Below, piece after piece: positions 1 to 10,893 of a stretch of DNA of 64,000 bases. The stretch lies in assembly GCA_030544225.1 (NCBI GenBank), contig CM060497.1, positions 1-64,000 on the forward strand, in the 5' to 3' direction. Source of the stretch: Skeletonema marinoi. Its lineage: Eukaryota; Bacillariophyta; Thalassiosirophyceae; Thalassiosirales; Thalassiosiraceae. A program made the translations under genes and the position numbers. The stretch's first letter is position 1; every line of letters starts with the position of its first letter. The notes below the pieces were generated by a model, which saw only the letters and a list, made by a program, of their open reading frames with translations, was not told the DNA's origin and searched no databases.

Positions 1-170
1 GTTTGTTGTTTGTGCTGAATCCAGGCGTGATTTTATGGTACCAACCATGATCAGCCTGGCTGAAGAGAAGCACCGGCAGCAGAAAGTTAGTGATTGATCC
101 GAAATAATGCAGCTGAAGATGTCAGGCCTTGAAGTTGAACTTGAAGTGTTGGGCTTTGGACGAATTGAGA
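1..170. repeat. Dispersed 5' block, copy 1
   Basis: About 170 bp that recurs, with small indels, at about 2955-3150 and 18231-18400. Shared landmarks are a TTGTTGTTTGTGCT stretch, CCAGGC.TGATT and CTTGAAGTT.GAACTT. At 2955 and 18231 the block lies directly upstream of a minus-strand gene, so it behaves like a duplicated promoter or 5' UTR. By analogy, a minus-strand gene could lie just left of this window. Confidence 0.6.
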
Positions 171-596
171 GGAACATGGTATGGGATAATGATTGCGGAT
201 CATTATTGTTGGCCTCTACTATGTTATATAAGGTTAACCTACCAAGCAATCAGAAGTAAGTGCAGCTAAGCTTGAATGGTACCTATTGGAGTGTAGAGCC
301 CGCAAAGGATTCGCACGGCCGGCGGAACATGGGATGTGGATGCATTATTGTGGCCTGTATGTAGGTCACACATGCCCAAGCTATGCTAGTATCGATTCAA
401 GAAAGTGTCCATGCAGAGTTGAATTCGCCGCAATGACCCAATCAACTCACGCGCACCTCCTTAAAGTTAATAATGACCAATCAAAACGAACACACATCGA
501 AAAATAAGCCGACCAATCTGCAGCTGCAGTGGCATGATATGGACAACGCCACTCTGATGGAGATGAACTGAACCGCAACAGCAATATAATCATCAC

Positions 597-1228
597 ATGA
601 CCATGACCAGCAATTCTAAGCACGGAAAGTGGCGGTGGCAGCACCTAAGTAGCCAAAGCGTCCCTATCTCTGGCATAAGTCGATCCAACTCCGAGCTAGA
701 AGATCTTGCTCAAGCTGAGCTTCTAGCTGACTACGGAGATGGTCAAATGTATGAAAGAATAAGTAAGTTTATCACCTGCTGCTCGCGTGAGTTCTGCTCT
801 ATGCACCGATAATACTTAGATTGAACGCATCGCCTTCTCAATCTCTCCTACTTCAGTGACAGGTATACTACGGCGCTCTGGTGGGACGGGCACCTATCAC
901 CCCAAAACTCTCAAGTCACTGAACAATATAATACACACACACCAAGATGCTAGATTACGCGAGTGTATCTGAAGATAGAAGAAGTCGTCATCCCGATGAG
1001 GATTGGTTTACTGGAGATAAATCTGATCCCATTCATTCCCATCCGGTACGAGAACTGACAAGACGAAAAGAAGGATCTCATTCACTCTGTTTTTCAAGTT
1101 CAAGTGCACTCAAAAGCGAGACTCTAGATGGTTCTATATCGTCTCTCTCTTATTTCACAACAACGTCAACTAGTAGTGACTTGGAATCGGAAGCTGAAGA
1201 TAGTGGAATCTTTGAGCTTGAATTATGA
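597..1228 (+). pseudogene. Small Ser-rich protein, frameshifted copy of 18824-19449
   Basis: Exon 1 spans 597-762 (starts MTMTSNSKHGKWRWQH) and ends at a GTAAGT donor. The acceptor AG lies at 861-862 and exon 2 starts at 863, as in the intact paralogue at 18824. In exon 2 this copy carries 4 extra bases in a TA/CA-rich stretch near 930. That shifts the frame before the conserved segment that begins MLDYASVSEDRR at 947 and ends at 1228. I recognise no family. The product would be polar and rich in Ser, Asp and Glu, ending SEAEDSGIFELEL. It is probably a decayed copy; a different splice or start in this copy is the alternative. Confidence 0.6.
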
Positions 1229-1661
1229 GTATGTTTAGATGGATCAAGTGAAAGTTGTCGGCAGCGGCAGATATTTGAATCTATGGCTGCTGTTATTTCA
1301 GATCCGAGGACGAAAGAAGAGGAAAGGGAGGGGGAAAGAAGGAAGAAGAATGCAATGAAAGCCAACAACATAGAGAAGGACTGTGAGTTTACTAGCGAGT
1401 GTTTCGGCTCCCTCAGGCCTTTAGCCAGCATTCAGCCACATAATTGTTGTCTCCTGCATTTGTGTCGTCAATTTCGATGAACTCTTTCGGTGTACTTCAT
1501 TGAACTGCGTACTCGGTCAAGCACAAGCATCTAGCATAGATGGTATCAATAGAATCTTATAGCGACATATTTACGTTAATAATCTACATTAGCATAGACT
1601 TTGCTGGATCAGATAGGAGTATATTGACAGAACTCATCAGGTCTACAAGTCCTTTGGAAGT

Positions 1662-2916
1662 TCAACTCTTACCATCTCTCGAAGACCTACTTCTCCAACC
1701 TTGGATCATGTTGGTGAGGCTAGGAGAGGGTTGTAAGGGTACAGGGGGTGAGGTAGCGTCGACTTTCTTCATATCCACTCTGGCAGGTTGTGAACGTTGA
1801 AGGAACGAAAGGGCTAGCTTGGACTTAGAGGAGCCAGGAGATAGACTGAATGATGACTTCAACTGATTTGCTGCGGCGGAAGTTGTACCGGCCTGATGTA
1901 GCTGTGCTCGAAGCCGTTCATTCTCTCGCTTCAGACTTGAATTTTCAGCCAGCAGCTTCTGCTGATCACTCTTCTGTAGCACCATTGCGACATACTTGCT
2001 TGACAGCAAATCATAGGCAGCCTGTTTTTGAGCCAATTGTAGCTTCAGCTGGATGATTGAATCGAGGTGATGATCAGTGACAGCAAACTGCTCGTTGGAG
2101 GGTCTCGGTTTCGTTCTCGTAGTATTCTCCTCCGATAGCTCATATGGAACTGATCTTGCAGGCCTGACTCCAAACTCAACGAATAGCTCGTCAACCCGCA
2201 TTTGTATGGTAGAATCGCTGGTAGCATCGTCTTCAACTACTACGCTGACGTTGACGTGCTTCCGCCTTCATCTTGACAGACGTAGTGTTGACAAAAGAGT
2301 CCATACTCTTCTGGATTTGGGGCATGACATGGTGTGAGCGAACATTTTTGCAATTGCATGGAGATGCGCCTCCACGCCCTGCTGCTTCTTTCGCTGTCTG
2401 AACTTCTCAAACTCAATGCTGATTGCCTTCATTGAGGTTTGAGGTTACGATAAAAAGAGAAGAAGTTAGCGGCTGTGCCACGGATCAAAGCAAATACAAG
2501 ACTTCTCTCATCTCACTGCTCACCTGTTTCATTAGCTCGGCGCGATAGGTCATCTCAGTTAAGTCGCTCACTGTCGATTCAGCACAGGTTCCTTCTTCTT
2601 CGATCTTCTCCTGTTCGGTCGGCATGTCAGCAGGTAATGATATCTTGTGCTCATGTTCATTACTGCTCGGTATGGATAGAATAAAGCTAAGAGCAGAAGG
2701 GTACTTGTGTAGAAAGTCGTCCAGAGACGATGCGGCTTTTGCCGGCACGGCTGTGTGATGCAATGACTCTACACGTGAGGAAGGGAGGACAGGGGCAGCT
2801 GCTGCTCCTACTTGGAGCAAACTGAAATCGTCCCATTCCTCATTTTGTAATCCAGCCCTCCCCTCATCTTTAGGACGACAGATCAACAGATGGTCTGGCT
2901 TCATTGAGAGGATCAT
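1662..2916 (-). pseudogene. Coiled-coil protein, copy A, with disrupted exon 2
   Basis: This is a copy of the two-exon gene found intact at 8378-9631 and 19869-21143. Exon 1 (2916-2524) is open, begins MILSMKPDHLLICRP and ends at the same CAG/GTGAGC donor. Exon 2 should begin at 2426. Relative to the paralogues it has a 1-base loss near 2318 and an 11-base loss near 2240. Together they restore the frame, but the segment between them reads a TGA. The downstream part (from MRVDELFVEFGVR at 2201 to 1662), including the leucine-rich coiled coil, stays open. It converges on the small Ser-rich copy at 597-1228, the same arrangement as at 18.8-21.1 kb. Confidence 0.65.
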
Positions 2917-2954
2917 AGCCTGCAGTTCATTAATGTGTTTCGACGAAGCTCTTT

Positions 2955-3150
2955 TCCTTGTTGGTTTTGTTGTTGTTTGTGCTGAATTAATCCAGGCTAC
3001 AGGCGTGATTATGGAAAGAATACCATCCGAAAAGAACGCTAGTGATACTTAGTGAAGAGTGATTGATCGTAAAAATGCAACTTGAAGAAATAATACACGG
3101 ATGAAGATGTCACACCTTGAAGTTAGAACTTAAAGTTTTTGGCTTGAGTC
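2955..3150. repeat. Dispersed 5' block, copy 2
   Basis: Second copy of the block seen at 1-170 and 18231-18400. It lies immediately upstream of the coiled-coil copy A on the minus strand, separated from its ATG (2916) by about 40 bp. It carries some extra insertions relative to the other copies. The remaining stretch to 3345 holds no gene that I can see. Confidence 0.55.
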
Positions 3151-3345
3151 TTGAGTAGCCCGAATTGTTTGTCATATCCTACCATGACCACCAAACCACA
3201 TCACCTCATCTTAGTCAATGTTTCGTAAATTCAAATCATTATTATCGTATACTTAGTAGGGGGGGCTCTATTACCCAATACGCCCAAACACCTAACACTA
3301 AACATAAAACTCGCCATTTAATCCCCTCCCCCGTCCCTCGCTTAG

Positions 3346-5787
3346 TTAGTTGGCATCCAAAAACCTGAACCTCTCCTCACGAATCTTCCTCCAAGCCTTC
3401 TTGCTTGCTCGTACTTCCTTCTTGATGCGCTCCTCTTCCTCACGTTCCTTCTTATTCGGATCCACGATGCTCTCGAAGGGTTCCGTCACCCACTGATCCC
3501 AAACTGACTTGTCTGCCTCCACCTTCTCATTCGTCTTGAGCTGCTTATACTCGGCAATCTTTGCGGCAACTTCATCGGCCTCGTCAATCCTCTTCTGTGC
3601 ACGAAGCGCCTGTTCGAGGTACTTGTACAATGTAATGGTTTCGTGATGATCCGGTCCAATATCGGGGGATTGGCATCGCAACTTGATGAGTGCCCTCAAG
3701 GTCGTCTCCGCCCATTCATGGAGACCATGGTGAAGGAATAAGCCCACCTCGGCGAAGTAATCCAAAATGAACTTTTCATGATACCACTCCAACGTCTCCA
3801 ACGGCATATCTGCAACAGCCTCTTCTGCCATGACAATCAGCTCTGCCATGGTCTTACGATCCAACCCAGCCAATGCCTCATACGGATCTCCAAACGTATC
3901 AGTCGAGTACTCAAGACAGTGACGATAATGACGGAATCCATCCACACCACAAATTACCCACATGGGCCACATGTGAATCTGAATCTCACAAATGTGATCC
4001 TTCAATTCGAGATTGATGATACAGTCACGATATCCACCAGGCTTGGCATTACGATCACTCTTCAATGTACTAAGTTTGACACGACGGATGAGCGGCCCGA
4101 ATGAATCACGTGCCAACTCCAACAATGCCAGGAGGGTGGGGAAATCTTTCACCACCAATAATGCACGGCAATAGTCGGTAACCTTCAGCACATCCCCCTC
4201 ATACTTCTTCTCGGCCTTGCGCAATGCCGCACTAGCATCCTTGACGGGACCAACTCCCACCTCCTCCATACCAAGCGATCCAGCCAACGCCTTGCAAATC
4301 TCCACAAGTGAGGGGAGTGCCACCTCTGCACGCCGAACCAAATCCTTGGCAATCTGCGAATTACTCATGTCATCATACTCTGCCAAATGCATTTGAGTAA
4401 TGGGCTTATCGGCACCAATATTTCCCCCCATGGCCATATCATCTCCTGGGTCATTCAACCCCGTCATGGAATTCAAATACGAGTAGACAGGATCCAATTG
4501 CAGCTTTCGGAATACCTCATCGTACTTGCGTTTATCACGCAATAGGGAACACACCATACGAAAGAAATCCCACGAGTCTTTAATAACGGCACGACGCTTG
4601 GCAATACTCTCCAAAGTTTCCTCATCATACTCCTCTCCATCATCATGGATTTGTGTAACGGTATAATAAATCCCCCCTCCCCCCCCAGCTTTCCCCTTTC
4701 CTTGAGGATTGGCATTACTATTGGGAAATGCCCCCGCCCGAATCAAGTTATTGGAATACGCTGCCAAATTGACATATCGTTCTTCAATCTGATCACGTTC
4801 AGTTTGTGACAACTTGGATTCCTTCCCCTTGGCCCAATTACTACGAGTGGACTTTTGGGAGAGCACACGATTCATTGCCACACCCTCCCCCAATTGATTC
4901 TCCATGGCAGCCCTAGTAGCATCATTAGGCCTACTAGCCAACATCATATCCATCGATTCCAACCATGCAATGGCAGTACGTTGTTCACACGCCACCAATG
5001 TATGAATCTCCCCCCTCACCCCCGTGAGAATAATTCCACGACGAGAAATGTCACTACTGGGCTTGGCATTAATCACCACCATTTTGGTCATTAACGTATT
5101 CATATCAGTGTTACTACTTGGTCCACTGACAAGAGTAATGGTACGATCGGAAGTGTCAAGACGATAGATGAGAATTCCTTCGGGGACACGACGGTACCGT
5201 TCTCGTGCGCGGGCTTCACGACGACGTTTCTTCTTTTTGGCAATGATGCGACGTTGTCGTTCGGCGCGGCGTTCGGCTTTGGAGCCCTTTTGGAAGCGGC
5301 TGCCGAAGGAGGAGGATTTTGAGACGAGATCGTTGGAAGAGTTGGCGGAGATGATTTGTTCATTGGTGGATGAGTTGCAGCAACCGAAGCGTTTCTTAGT
5401 GGTGGTGGTGGTTTGTACGTTTCTTCGACTGCGTGGAGAGGCCGCTGCCCCCTCGTCATCACTGGACATCATACTGGGCGTCAAACTGACCTCATCATCA
5501 TCGAGCTCATCCAGCCGATCATTCGGCGCGACACTTTTAATAAGCGCCGTGGAAGCCTGCAACTCGATGGCATTCTTTCCCTGCCCCTCAGCTGGAGGCC
5601 ACGTGTAGGCTGGATCGACAAAGGCCGCCTCGAAGATTGTTCCCGTGGTGCCCTTGTGGGTGGACATGGCTGTGGCGGTTTTGCCGTCGGAGACGCCTCG
5701 CATGGGGGCGACGGGGTTGGTGGATGGGCTGGCGCGGTTGTCGGCGTAGTTGGCCGTGGCGTCTTGGGGAGATTCGCCGTTCATCAT
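3346..5787 (-). CDS. PH-like plus RelA/SpoT-like domain protein
   Basis: One open frame of 813 residues with no intron needed. The N-terminal 200 residues are low-complexity with a strongly basic stretch near 170-200 (KKKKRRREARARERYRR). Residues about 205-290 look like a PH or PH-like fold, beginning GILIYRLDTSDRTITLVS. Residues about 525-625 resemble the RelA/SpoT nucleotidyltransferase fold: a basic strand, then GGYRDCIINLEL and CEIQIHMWPMW, which match the GYrs and EvQI signatures. I cannot confirm that all catalytic residues for (p)ppGpp synthesis are present, and no HD hydrolase domain is visible. The C-terminus is helical and highly charged, with a TPR-like stretch around 690-760. No targeting peptide is evident, so a cytosolic or membrane-associated role is inferred. 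Start is the first of two adjacent Met codons. Confidence 0.75.
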   Translation of the reverse strand: MMNGESPQDATANYADNRASPSTNPVAPMRGVSDGKTATAMSTHKGTTGTIFEAAFVDPAYTWPPAEGQGKNAIELQASTALIKSVAPNDRLDELDDDEVSLTPSMMSSDDEGAAASPRSRRNVQTTTTTKKRFGCCNSSTNEQIISANSSNDLVSKSSSFGSRFQKGSKAERRAERQRRIIAKKKKRRREARARERYRRVPEGILIYRLDTSDRTITLVSGPSSNTDMNTLMTKMVVINAKPSSDISRRGIILTGVRGEIHTLVACEQRTAIAWLESMDMMLASRPNDATRAAMENQLGEGVAMNRVLSQKSTRSNWAKGKESKLSQTERDQIEERYVNLAAYSNNLIRAGAFPNSNANPQGKGKAGGGGGIYYTVTQIHDDGEEYDEETLESIAKRRAVIKDSWDFFRMVCSLLRDKRKYDEVFRKLQLDPVYSYLNSMTGLNDPGDDMAMGGNIGADKPITQMHLAEYDDMSNSQIAKDLVRRAEVALPSLVEICKALAGSLGMEEVGVGPVKDASAALRKAEKKYEGDVLKVTDYCRALLVVKDFPTLLALLELARDSFGPLIRRVKLSTLKSDRNAKPGGYRDCIINLELKDHICEIQIHMWPMWVICGVDGFRHYRHCLEYSTDTFGDPYEALAGLDRKTMAELIVMAEEAVADMPLETLEWYHEKFILDYFAEVGLFLHHGLHEWAETTLRALIKLRCQSPDIGPDHHETITLYKYLEQALRAQKRIDEADEVAAKIAEYKQLKTNEKVEADKSVWDQWVTEPFESIVDPNKKEREEEERIKKEVRASKKAWRKIREERFRFLDAN

Positions 5788-6960
5788 TCTAGTTGGATAG
5801 CTTGCTGTGATAAATAATACTACTCAGTGCCTTGAGATTGTTCTTCCTTGGTTGCACTCAACAGTAGTACGGGTGGGTGTTCTTCTTTGAAATCGATCTT
5901 GCATAGGTCATATGGTGATCATCACATCTTGTTTGGTGGTGTTGGCGGCAGGAGCACGGCGCACCTAAATTGCTACCAATTCCTACGTTATAAATCTTCA
6001 GCGAAACATAATAACGGTCGAGTTCTCCATTACGAGAAGCATATTGTTGGCGAACGCAAATGTGAGTGAATTCATGTCGCACCGGTAAGTATCAAATAGT
6101 CTCCGACAGCTTCTCGGAAGGTATCGTGAGCTTTCAACCTACACTTATGTCTTAAAAGCTTGGGCGATGTGTGCCGCTTATGTACTTGTCAATGCGTACG
6201 ATAGGTATGTAGTTCCGAGCTTTAAAGAAGGGAGATCGGGGGAGTGGGAGGAGCAACCTCCTTCCTTGAGTTCCATTTAGTCACACAGCACCACTGTAGC
6301 AGCATGCATAATCGATATGGACGAATTCCAGTCTTGACTTTGTGGTTGGTGGTGTTGTTGCTCTTTCTCTTCTCTAAGCCCTATAGATTCAACTTCTTCT
6401 GGATCTTGTAGAGCATGAGAGCCGATCCAACCGGCGGCAATGAATCTTCTTGAGTAAACTAGCACAGTTACTAATATCTGTATTTTCTTTTATGGACATC
6501 TTCAGCAGCAATATTCAGTGTCTTCGAGCAAAGCAGTTCCATCTCTAACCGTCTGTTGCTGACCTATCGCCTTACTCTCCTTTGCTTTGCAGCATCATCA
6601 ATTTGTCGCAACTTGGGTCTAAATCCTTCCTTGAGGTCTGACTTGTATTTTCTCTCGACTCATCGACAATGAATCCATCTCTTTTCATATGTTCAATCTA
6701 TTCTCACGCATCACGCATGAAAACAAAAGGAATCAAACGCAGCTGTGGACCGTCTCCTGTTCCAGTCGAATGCTGCTTTGCACCAATGATAATTCATTGA
6801 CTAATCAGCACGACGAGGGAAGAGATTTGACTGAAGCAAACGCACGTTCAAAGGAGTGTTTAGCAATCACAAAATCCAAGGACATAATACTTCTCCAGGA
6901 GCTCGTCAATCTAACCTATGTGGAAAGAAATTGGCCAAACATGCATATGTACGGATCTAA
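5788..6960. other. Intergenic, no supported gene
   Basis: About 1.2 kb between the RelA/SpoT-like gene and the first MYND gene. Only short, unconserved open frames occur (for example 6689-7051 on the plus strand), with no domain signature and no splice pattern that I can support. The first part is the probable promoter of the minus-strand gene. Confidence 0.5.
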
Positions 6961-7093
6961 GTACGTAAGCATACGGTACAATACCACCACTTTTGGAAAA
7001 ATCAAGGCGGAGGCAACAGGCAAGCACAATGACAAACTCCTTCTGCTCTAAAAACGGCTCGGTACGCTCGGCGAGTGACGGCCAGTTGGAATA
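6961..7093 (+). promoter_or_regulatory. Shared upstream block of MYND genes, copy 1
   Basis: Begins GTACGTAAGCATACGGTAC and continues with CCACTTTTGG, AAAATCAAGG and a run around CGGCTCGG. The same block precedes the MYND genes at 13105 and 16681 and occurs once more, without a gene, at 14921. It ends directly at the ATG, so it probably contains promoter and 5' UTR. Confidence 0.6.
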
Positions 7094-7900
7094 ATGCCGT
7101 CGAGAAAGAAAGCCAAAGGCAAGGCACGGAGAGCGGCCAAAGAAGCAAAAGCCAAAAAAGAGGAGGATAGCCAGGCAGTGGTGGCGGCGGCCAATCAGCG
7201 ACGGCAGGAGGGACCGCTTGAAGTGATGATGCAACGGCAGGAGATCATCCCATTTGCTCCCAATAAATGCCATCATGGACTAGCTCCTTCACCATCTACT
7301 GAAGAGATGATTTGCCAAGATTTTATTCACACATTCATTGAAGTATCCACTTCACAAGACGGCGTGGTGGAATCGGTCACCGCAGCTCTCGAAGCCACAA
7401 AAGAAGAATATGCCGACGTATATTCTTCCAAGTTGGAGACAGTCGTTTCAATCCTTGTGGCAAGTGGGACGCACTTGATCCTCGATGGGGACAAGTATAA
7501 TGCTCGCCTCTACGGTGTTTTAGCATATTTCTTCGAGGATATGAATCAAGTTAAAGTGCAAAAATCAAAAGCCCACTTAAATTGTGTCAGGGTATTTGAG
7601 TTGGGTAGTGCTGATGACCACACACTCGTTAAATTCTTCAGGAAGCGTATTTCTTGTTCCTGCCTAGATGAGAAATACAAAGAGGTCAAGTCCGTGAAGA
7701 AGATGGGATTATGCTACAACCAAAACTGCAGCCTACCTGAAAGGAAGGCAGAGCGTAGCAAGATGTTCTATTGCACTCGGTGTAGAGATGCAAATTACTG
7801 TTCGGTTGAATGCCAAAAGGATGACTGGGAGACACACAGAAAGTTCTGCAACAGAATTGCGGCGAAGAAGGCTGCGTTCAATAATAACAAGCAATCATAA
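7094..7900 (+). CDS. MYND zinc-finger protein, copy 1
   Basis: Single exon, 268 residues, starting MPSRKKAKGKARRAAK with a basic Ala/Lys-rich N-terminus. The C-terminus has a MYND-type cysteine pattern around residues 210-255: CYNQNCSLP, then CTRCRDANYCSVECQ and DDWETHRKFC. That is the Cys/His zinc-binding arrangement of MYND domains, which usually bind proline-rich partners. The middle (about 70-205) is a conserved diatom segment with EEYADVYSSKLETVVSIL and HTLVKFFRKRISCSCLDEKY. Two close paralogues lie at 13105 and 16681. MYND proteins of this layout are numerous in centric diatoms (family knowledge). Nuclear or cytosolic regulation is plausible; the substrate is unknown. Confidence 0.9.
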   Translation: MPSRKKAKGKARRAAKEAKAKKEEDSQAVVAAANQRRQEGPLEVMMQRQEIIPFAPNKCHHGLAPSPSTEEMICQDFIHTFIEVSTSQDGVVESVTAALEATKEEYADVYSSKLETVVSILVASGTHLILDGDKYNARLYGVLAYFFEDMNQVKVQKSKAHLNCVRVFELGSADDHTLVKFFRKRISCSCLDEKYKEVKSVKKMGLCYNQNCSLPERKAERSKMFYCTRCRDANYCSVECQKDDWETHRKFCNRIAAKKAAFNNNKQS

Positions 7901-8377
7901 TGCTTTGCCAAGGCTGACGAGGGTGATATTGATATGAATCTCCTCACTCCAGGCCATCATTCATTTCAATAAGGCACATTGACCATCAGTATTGAATCTC
8001 GTTGACTACATAACTCAATCATAGGGTATGTTTATTTGCATAGCATTTGTCGAACTTGCATCTGTATGATACACAATCGATGCGTTCATTGCGTCTTAAC
8101 CTGATTAGTCGGTCAATAATTCATATTCGCCAATATAATCACATGTTCTCGCCAGATCAATCCCCCCCAAAAAAGAGGTTACACGAGCACAGCATCATCC
8201 GGAATAGATGGATATGTACAAGAATCATCTTGGAGAATGAGGTTTATATTAATTATCTACATTATTCAAGTATTCACATATGTTGGATTGACTTGATAGC
8301 ATACTGTCTCGGCGTGGCACACTGTTGGAATGAGGCTGCTAGCTGATTGAAGAACTCGTCAGGTCAAGACCTAAAGT
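7901..8377. other. Intergenic, no supported gene
   Basis: AT-rich spacer between the MYND gene and the 3' end of coiled-coil copy B. A 99-codon plus-strand frame at 8047-8346 has no domain, no paralogue in the window and no good start context, so I do not call it. The duplicated segment shared with the other coiled-coil copies begins near 8350. Confidence 0.45.
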
Positions 8378-9631
8378 TCAACTCTTACCATCTCTCGCAG
8401 GCCTACTTCTCCAACCTTGCATCAGATTGGTGAGGCTAGGAGATGGCTGTAAGGGTACAGGGGGTGAGGTAGGGTCGACTTTATTAACAGCCACTCTGGC
8501 AGGTTGTGAACATTGAAGGAACGAAAGGGATAGCTTGGACCTAGAGGAACTGAATGATGACTTCAACTGATTTGCTGCGGCGGCGGAAGTTGTACCGGCC
8601 TGATGTAGCTGTGCTCGAAGCCGTTCATTCTCTCGTTTCAGACTTGAATTTTCAGCTAGCAGCTTCTGCTGCTCACTCTTCTGTAGTAATGTTGCGACAT
8701 ACTTGCTTGACAGCAAATCATAGGCGGCCTGCTTTTGAGCCAACTGTAGCTTCAGCTGGATGATTGAATCGAGGTGATGATCAGTGACATCACCCTGCTC
8801 GTTGGAGGGTCTCGGTTTCGTTCTCGTAGTATTCTCCTCCGATAGTTCATATGGAACTGATCTTGCAGGCCTGACTCCAAATTCAACGAATAGCTCGTCG
8901 ACCCGCATTTGTATGGTAGAATCGCTAGTAGCATCGTCTGCTGCTACTACGCCTTCCAAGTGATGACGTTGGCGTGCTTCAGCCTTCATCTTGACAGACG
9001 TAGTGTTGACGAAAGAGTCCATACTCTTCTGAATATTGGGGCATGACATGGTGCGTGCAAACATTGCTGCAATTGCATGGGGATGTGCCTCCACGCCCTG
9101 CTGCTTCTTTTGCTGTCTGAACTTCTCAAACTCGATGTTGATTGCCTTCATAGAGGTGATGATAAAAACAGAAGAAGTTAGCAGCTGTGCTACGGATCAA
9201 AGCAAATACATGACTTCTCTCTCACTGCTCACCTGTTTCATCAGCTCGGCGCGATAGGTCATCTCAGTTAAGTCGCTCACTGTCGATTCAGCACAGGATC
9301 CTTCTTCTTCATTCTTCTTCTCCTGTTCGGTCGGCATGTCAGCAGGTAAAGAATGTTTGTGCTCGTGTTCATTACTACTCGGTATGGATAGAATAAAGTC
9401 AGGAGCAGAAGGGTACTTGTGTATGAAGTCGTCCAGAGACGATGGGGCTACTGCCGGCACGTCTGTGTGATGCAATGACTCTACACGTGAGGAAGGGAGG
9501 ACGGCGTCTTCTGCTCCTCGGTACAAACTGAGATCTTCCCATATCCATTCCTCATTTTGTGATTCAGCCGCCTTTCCGTCATCTTCAGGACGGATCAACA
9601 GATCTGGCGACATTGGGTGGATCATCGTCAT
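8378..9631 (-). CDS. Two-exon coiled-coil protein, copy B (intact)
   Basis: Exon 1 is 9631-9233, starting MTMIHPMSPDLLIRP. An 87-bp intron (GTGAGC...AAG) joins it in phase 0 to exon 2 at 9145-8378, giving 388 residues. Exon 1 is acidic and Ser-rich, ending TEMTYRAELMKQ. Exon 2 begins AINIEFEKFRQQKKQQ and contains a long leucine coiled coil at about residues 255-320 (IIQLKLQLAQKQAAYDLL, then KLLAENSSLKRENERLRAQL). This resembles a leucine zipper without an obvious basic region. The family is unknown to me. The 3' end GATG/GTAAGAG in all copies is also a good splice donor, so a further small exon cannot be excluded. Paralogues are at 1662-2916 (broken) and 19869-21143. Confidence 0.8.
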
Positions 9632-10177
9632 CGCCTGCAGTTATTTTTATGTGTTTTCAAAGAAGAACCCTCGACCCTTGACCCTTGCCTTGAATTAAAA
9701 AGACCATCATCTGTTATCTGGTCGAGGAACAACGGTGGTTCGTGACCAGCATCTGTTATCTGGTCAAGGAACAACGATTCTTTGAAGGTCCTGTCAAGGA
9801 GCAGATGATATTTCGCAGTTGTTGTTGTAAATAGTGCATGGTACTACCTACTACTTCCTATCCTGCTCTGACGAGCGAGTGAAAATCAATGAGTACAGAT
9901 GTGACACATACGACTTCCATCATGTATGGTGTTGGACGTTGACGCCAGACAAGGGACAAGGGTATTGTATGTACAGCTTGTCGCGACGACGGATTAAAGT
10001 ACAACTGTGCCGTGGCGAGTCGCGATGAACTCACGAAGCGCGACTGATTTCGAACTATGAGGAGCTGCTAAATTTGGGTTCGCATTGTTGAGGGGCTGAT
10101 AAGTCTTTGAGGGGAAAACAGGTTAGGGTTATCCGCAGTGACGCTTCTAGATACTATCCACAATAGGTATGTACTTT

Positions 10178-10287
10178 CACCCCTACCACCGGGGGAAAGG
10201 GGCGACGAGAGAGAGTGTGGAGAGAGTCCAGCAAATCTGGCTTCTCTCTTCTCTCTAGAGAGCTGTCAGCCCCCGGTGGTAGGGGTG
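10178..10287. repeat. Hairpin with perfect 18-bp inverted arms (MITE-like)
   Basis: Arms CACCCCTACCACCGGGGG (10178-10195) and its exact reverse complement (10270-10287) enclose a 74-bp loop that is itself rich in GAGAGA and TCTCTC. TACTTTC occurs just outside both arms (10172-10178 and 10292-10298) and could be a target duplication, though four bases separate the right one from the arm. It could be a small foldback element or a transcribed hairpin. Confidence 0.6.
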
Positions 10288-10589
10288 CAATACTTTCGGA
10301 CACCTGGTCGGTCCGTGCCAATCCGGACATTGAAGTCAAGGAATGACAACAGAACCTAAGTATGCGACTTCATGCGGTTCAGAAGCAAATGACCGTCACT
10401 CAGTCAACAATTGGAACCAGAATTTGCATCTCTGAGAGGGCTTGATTTGATTCTTACCTGTGTCGTCTCCACTCAGAATTGTTGCCATCTATCGACTATA
10501 TAAGTATTAACCTTTGTCGTTCAGTCAAAAAGCATCTGAAAATGAGTGTGTTGCTGTGATAGATCCTTTTGGGCGAAGGGAGACGAGAA

Positions 10590-10893
10590 CGAGAAAGTGA
10601 GGAGGTTGAGGAGGCGGTACTTAAGTAGTCCTCATGCAGTGAGCGAGGAGGAGTGCGGTTGCGAGGAGGTCACCTAAGAGGTGAATAATAGTGAGGAGGT
10701 CGTGAGGAGGTTATAGACCAAGTCATAAATCAACAGAGCTAGAAGCTTATTTGCATTTGCATGAACATCGTAAAAATTCCTTGGTAAATCTAGAGATGCA
10801 TTGAAGGAGCCACGTAGTTTGCATCGGTGTAATAGAGTGAGGAGGTCGTAAGGAGATTACATCTGAAGGAGCCACGTAGTTTGCATCGGTGTA
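10590..10893. repeat. GAGGAGGT-rich stretch with 30-bp direct repeat
   Basis: GAGGAGGT or close variants occur repeatedly between 10597 and 10855. A near-exact direct repeat containing GGAGCCACGTAGTTTGCATC lies at 10802-10831 and 10864-10893. No coding potential is seen. Confidence 0.5.

Noticed and set aside
5168-5817. Plus-strand ORFs of 134-146 codons opposite the RelA/SpoT-like gene.
   Set aside because: Their sequences are Arg/Ser-rich readings of the antisense strand of a clear coding gene.
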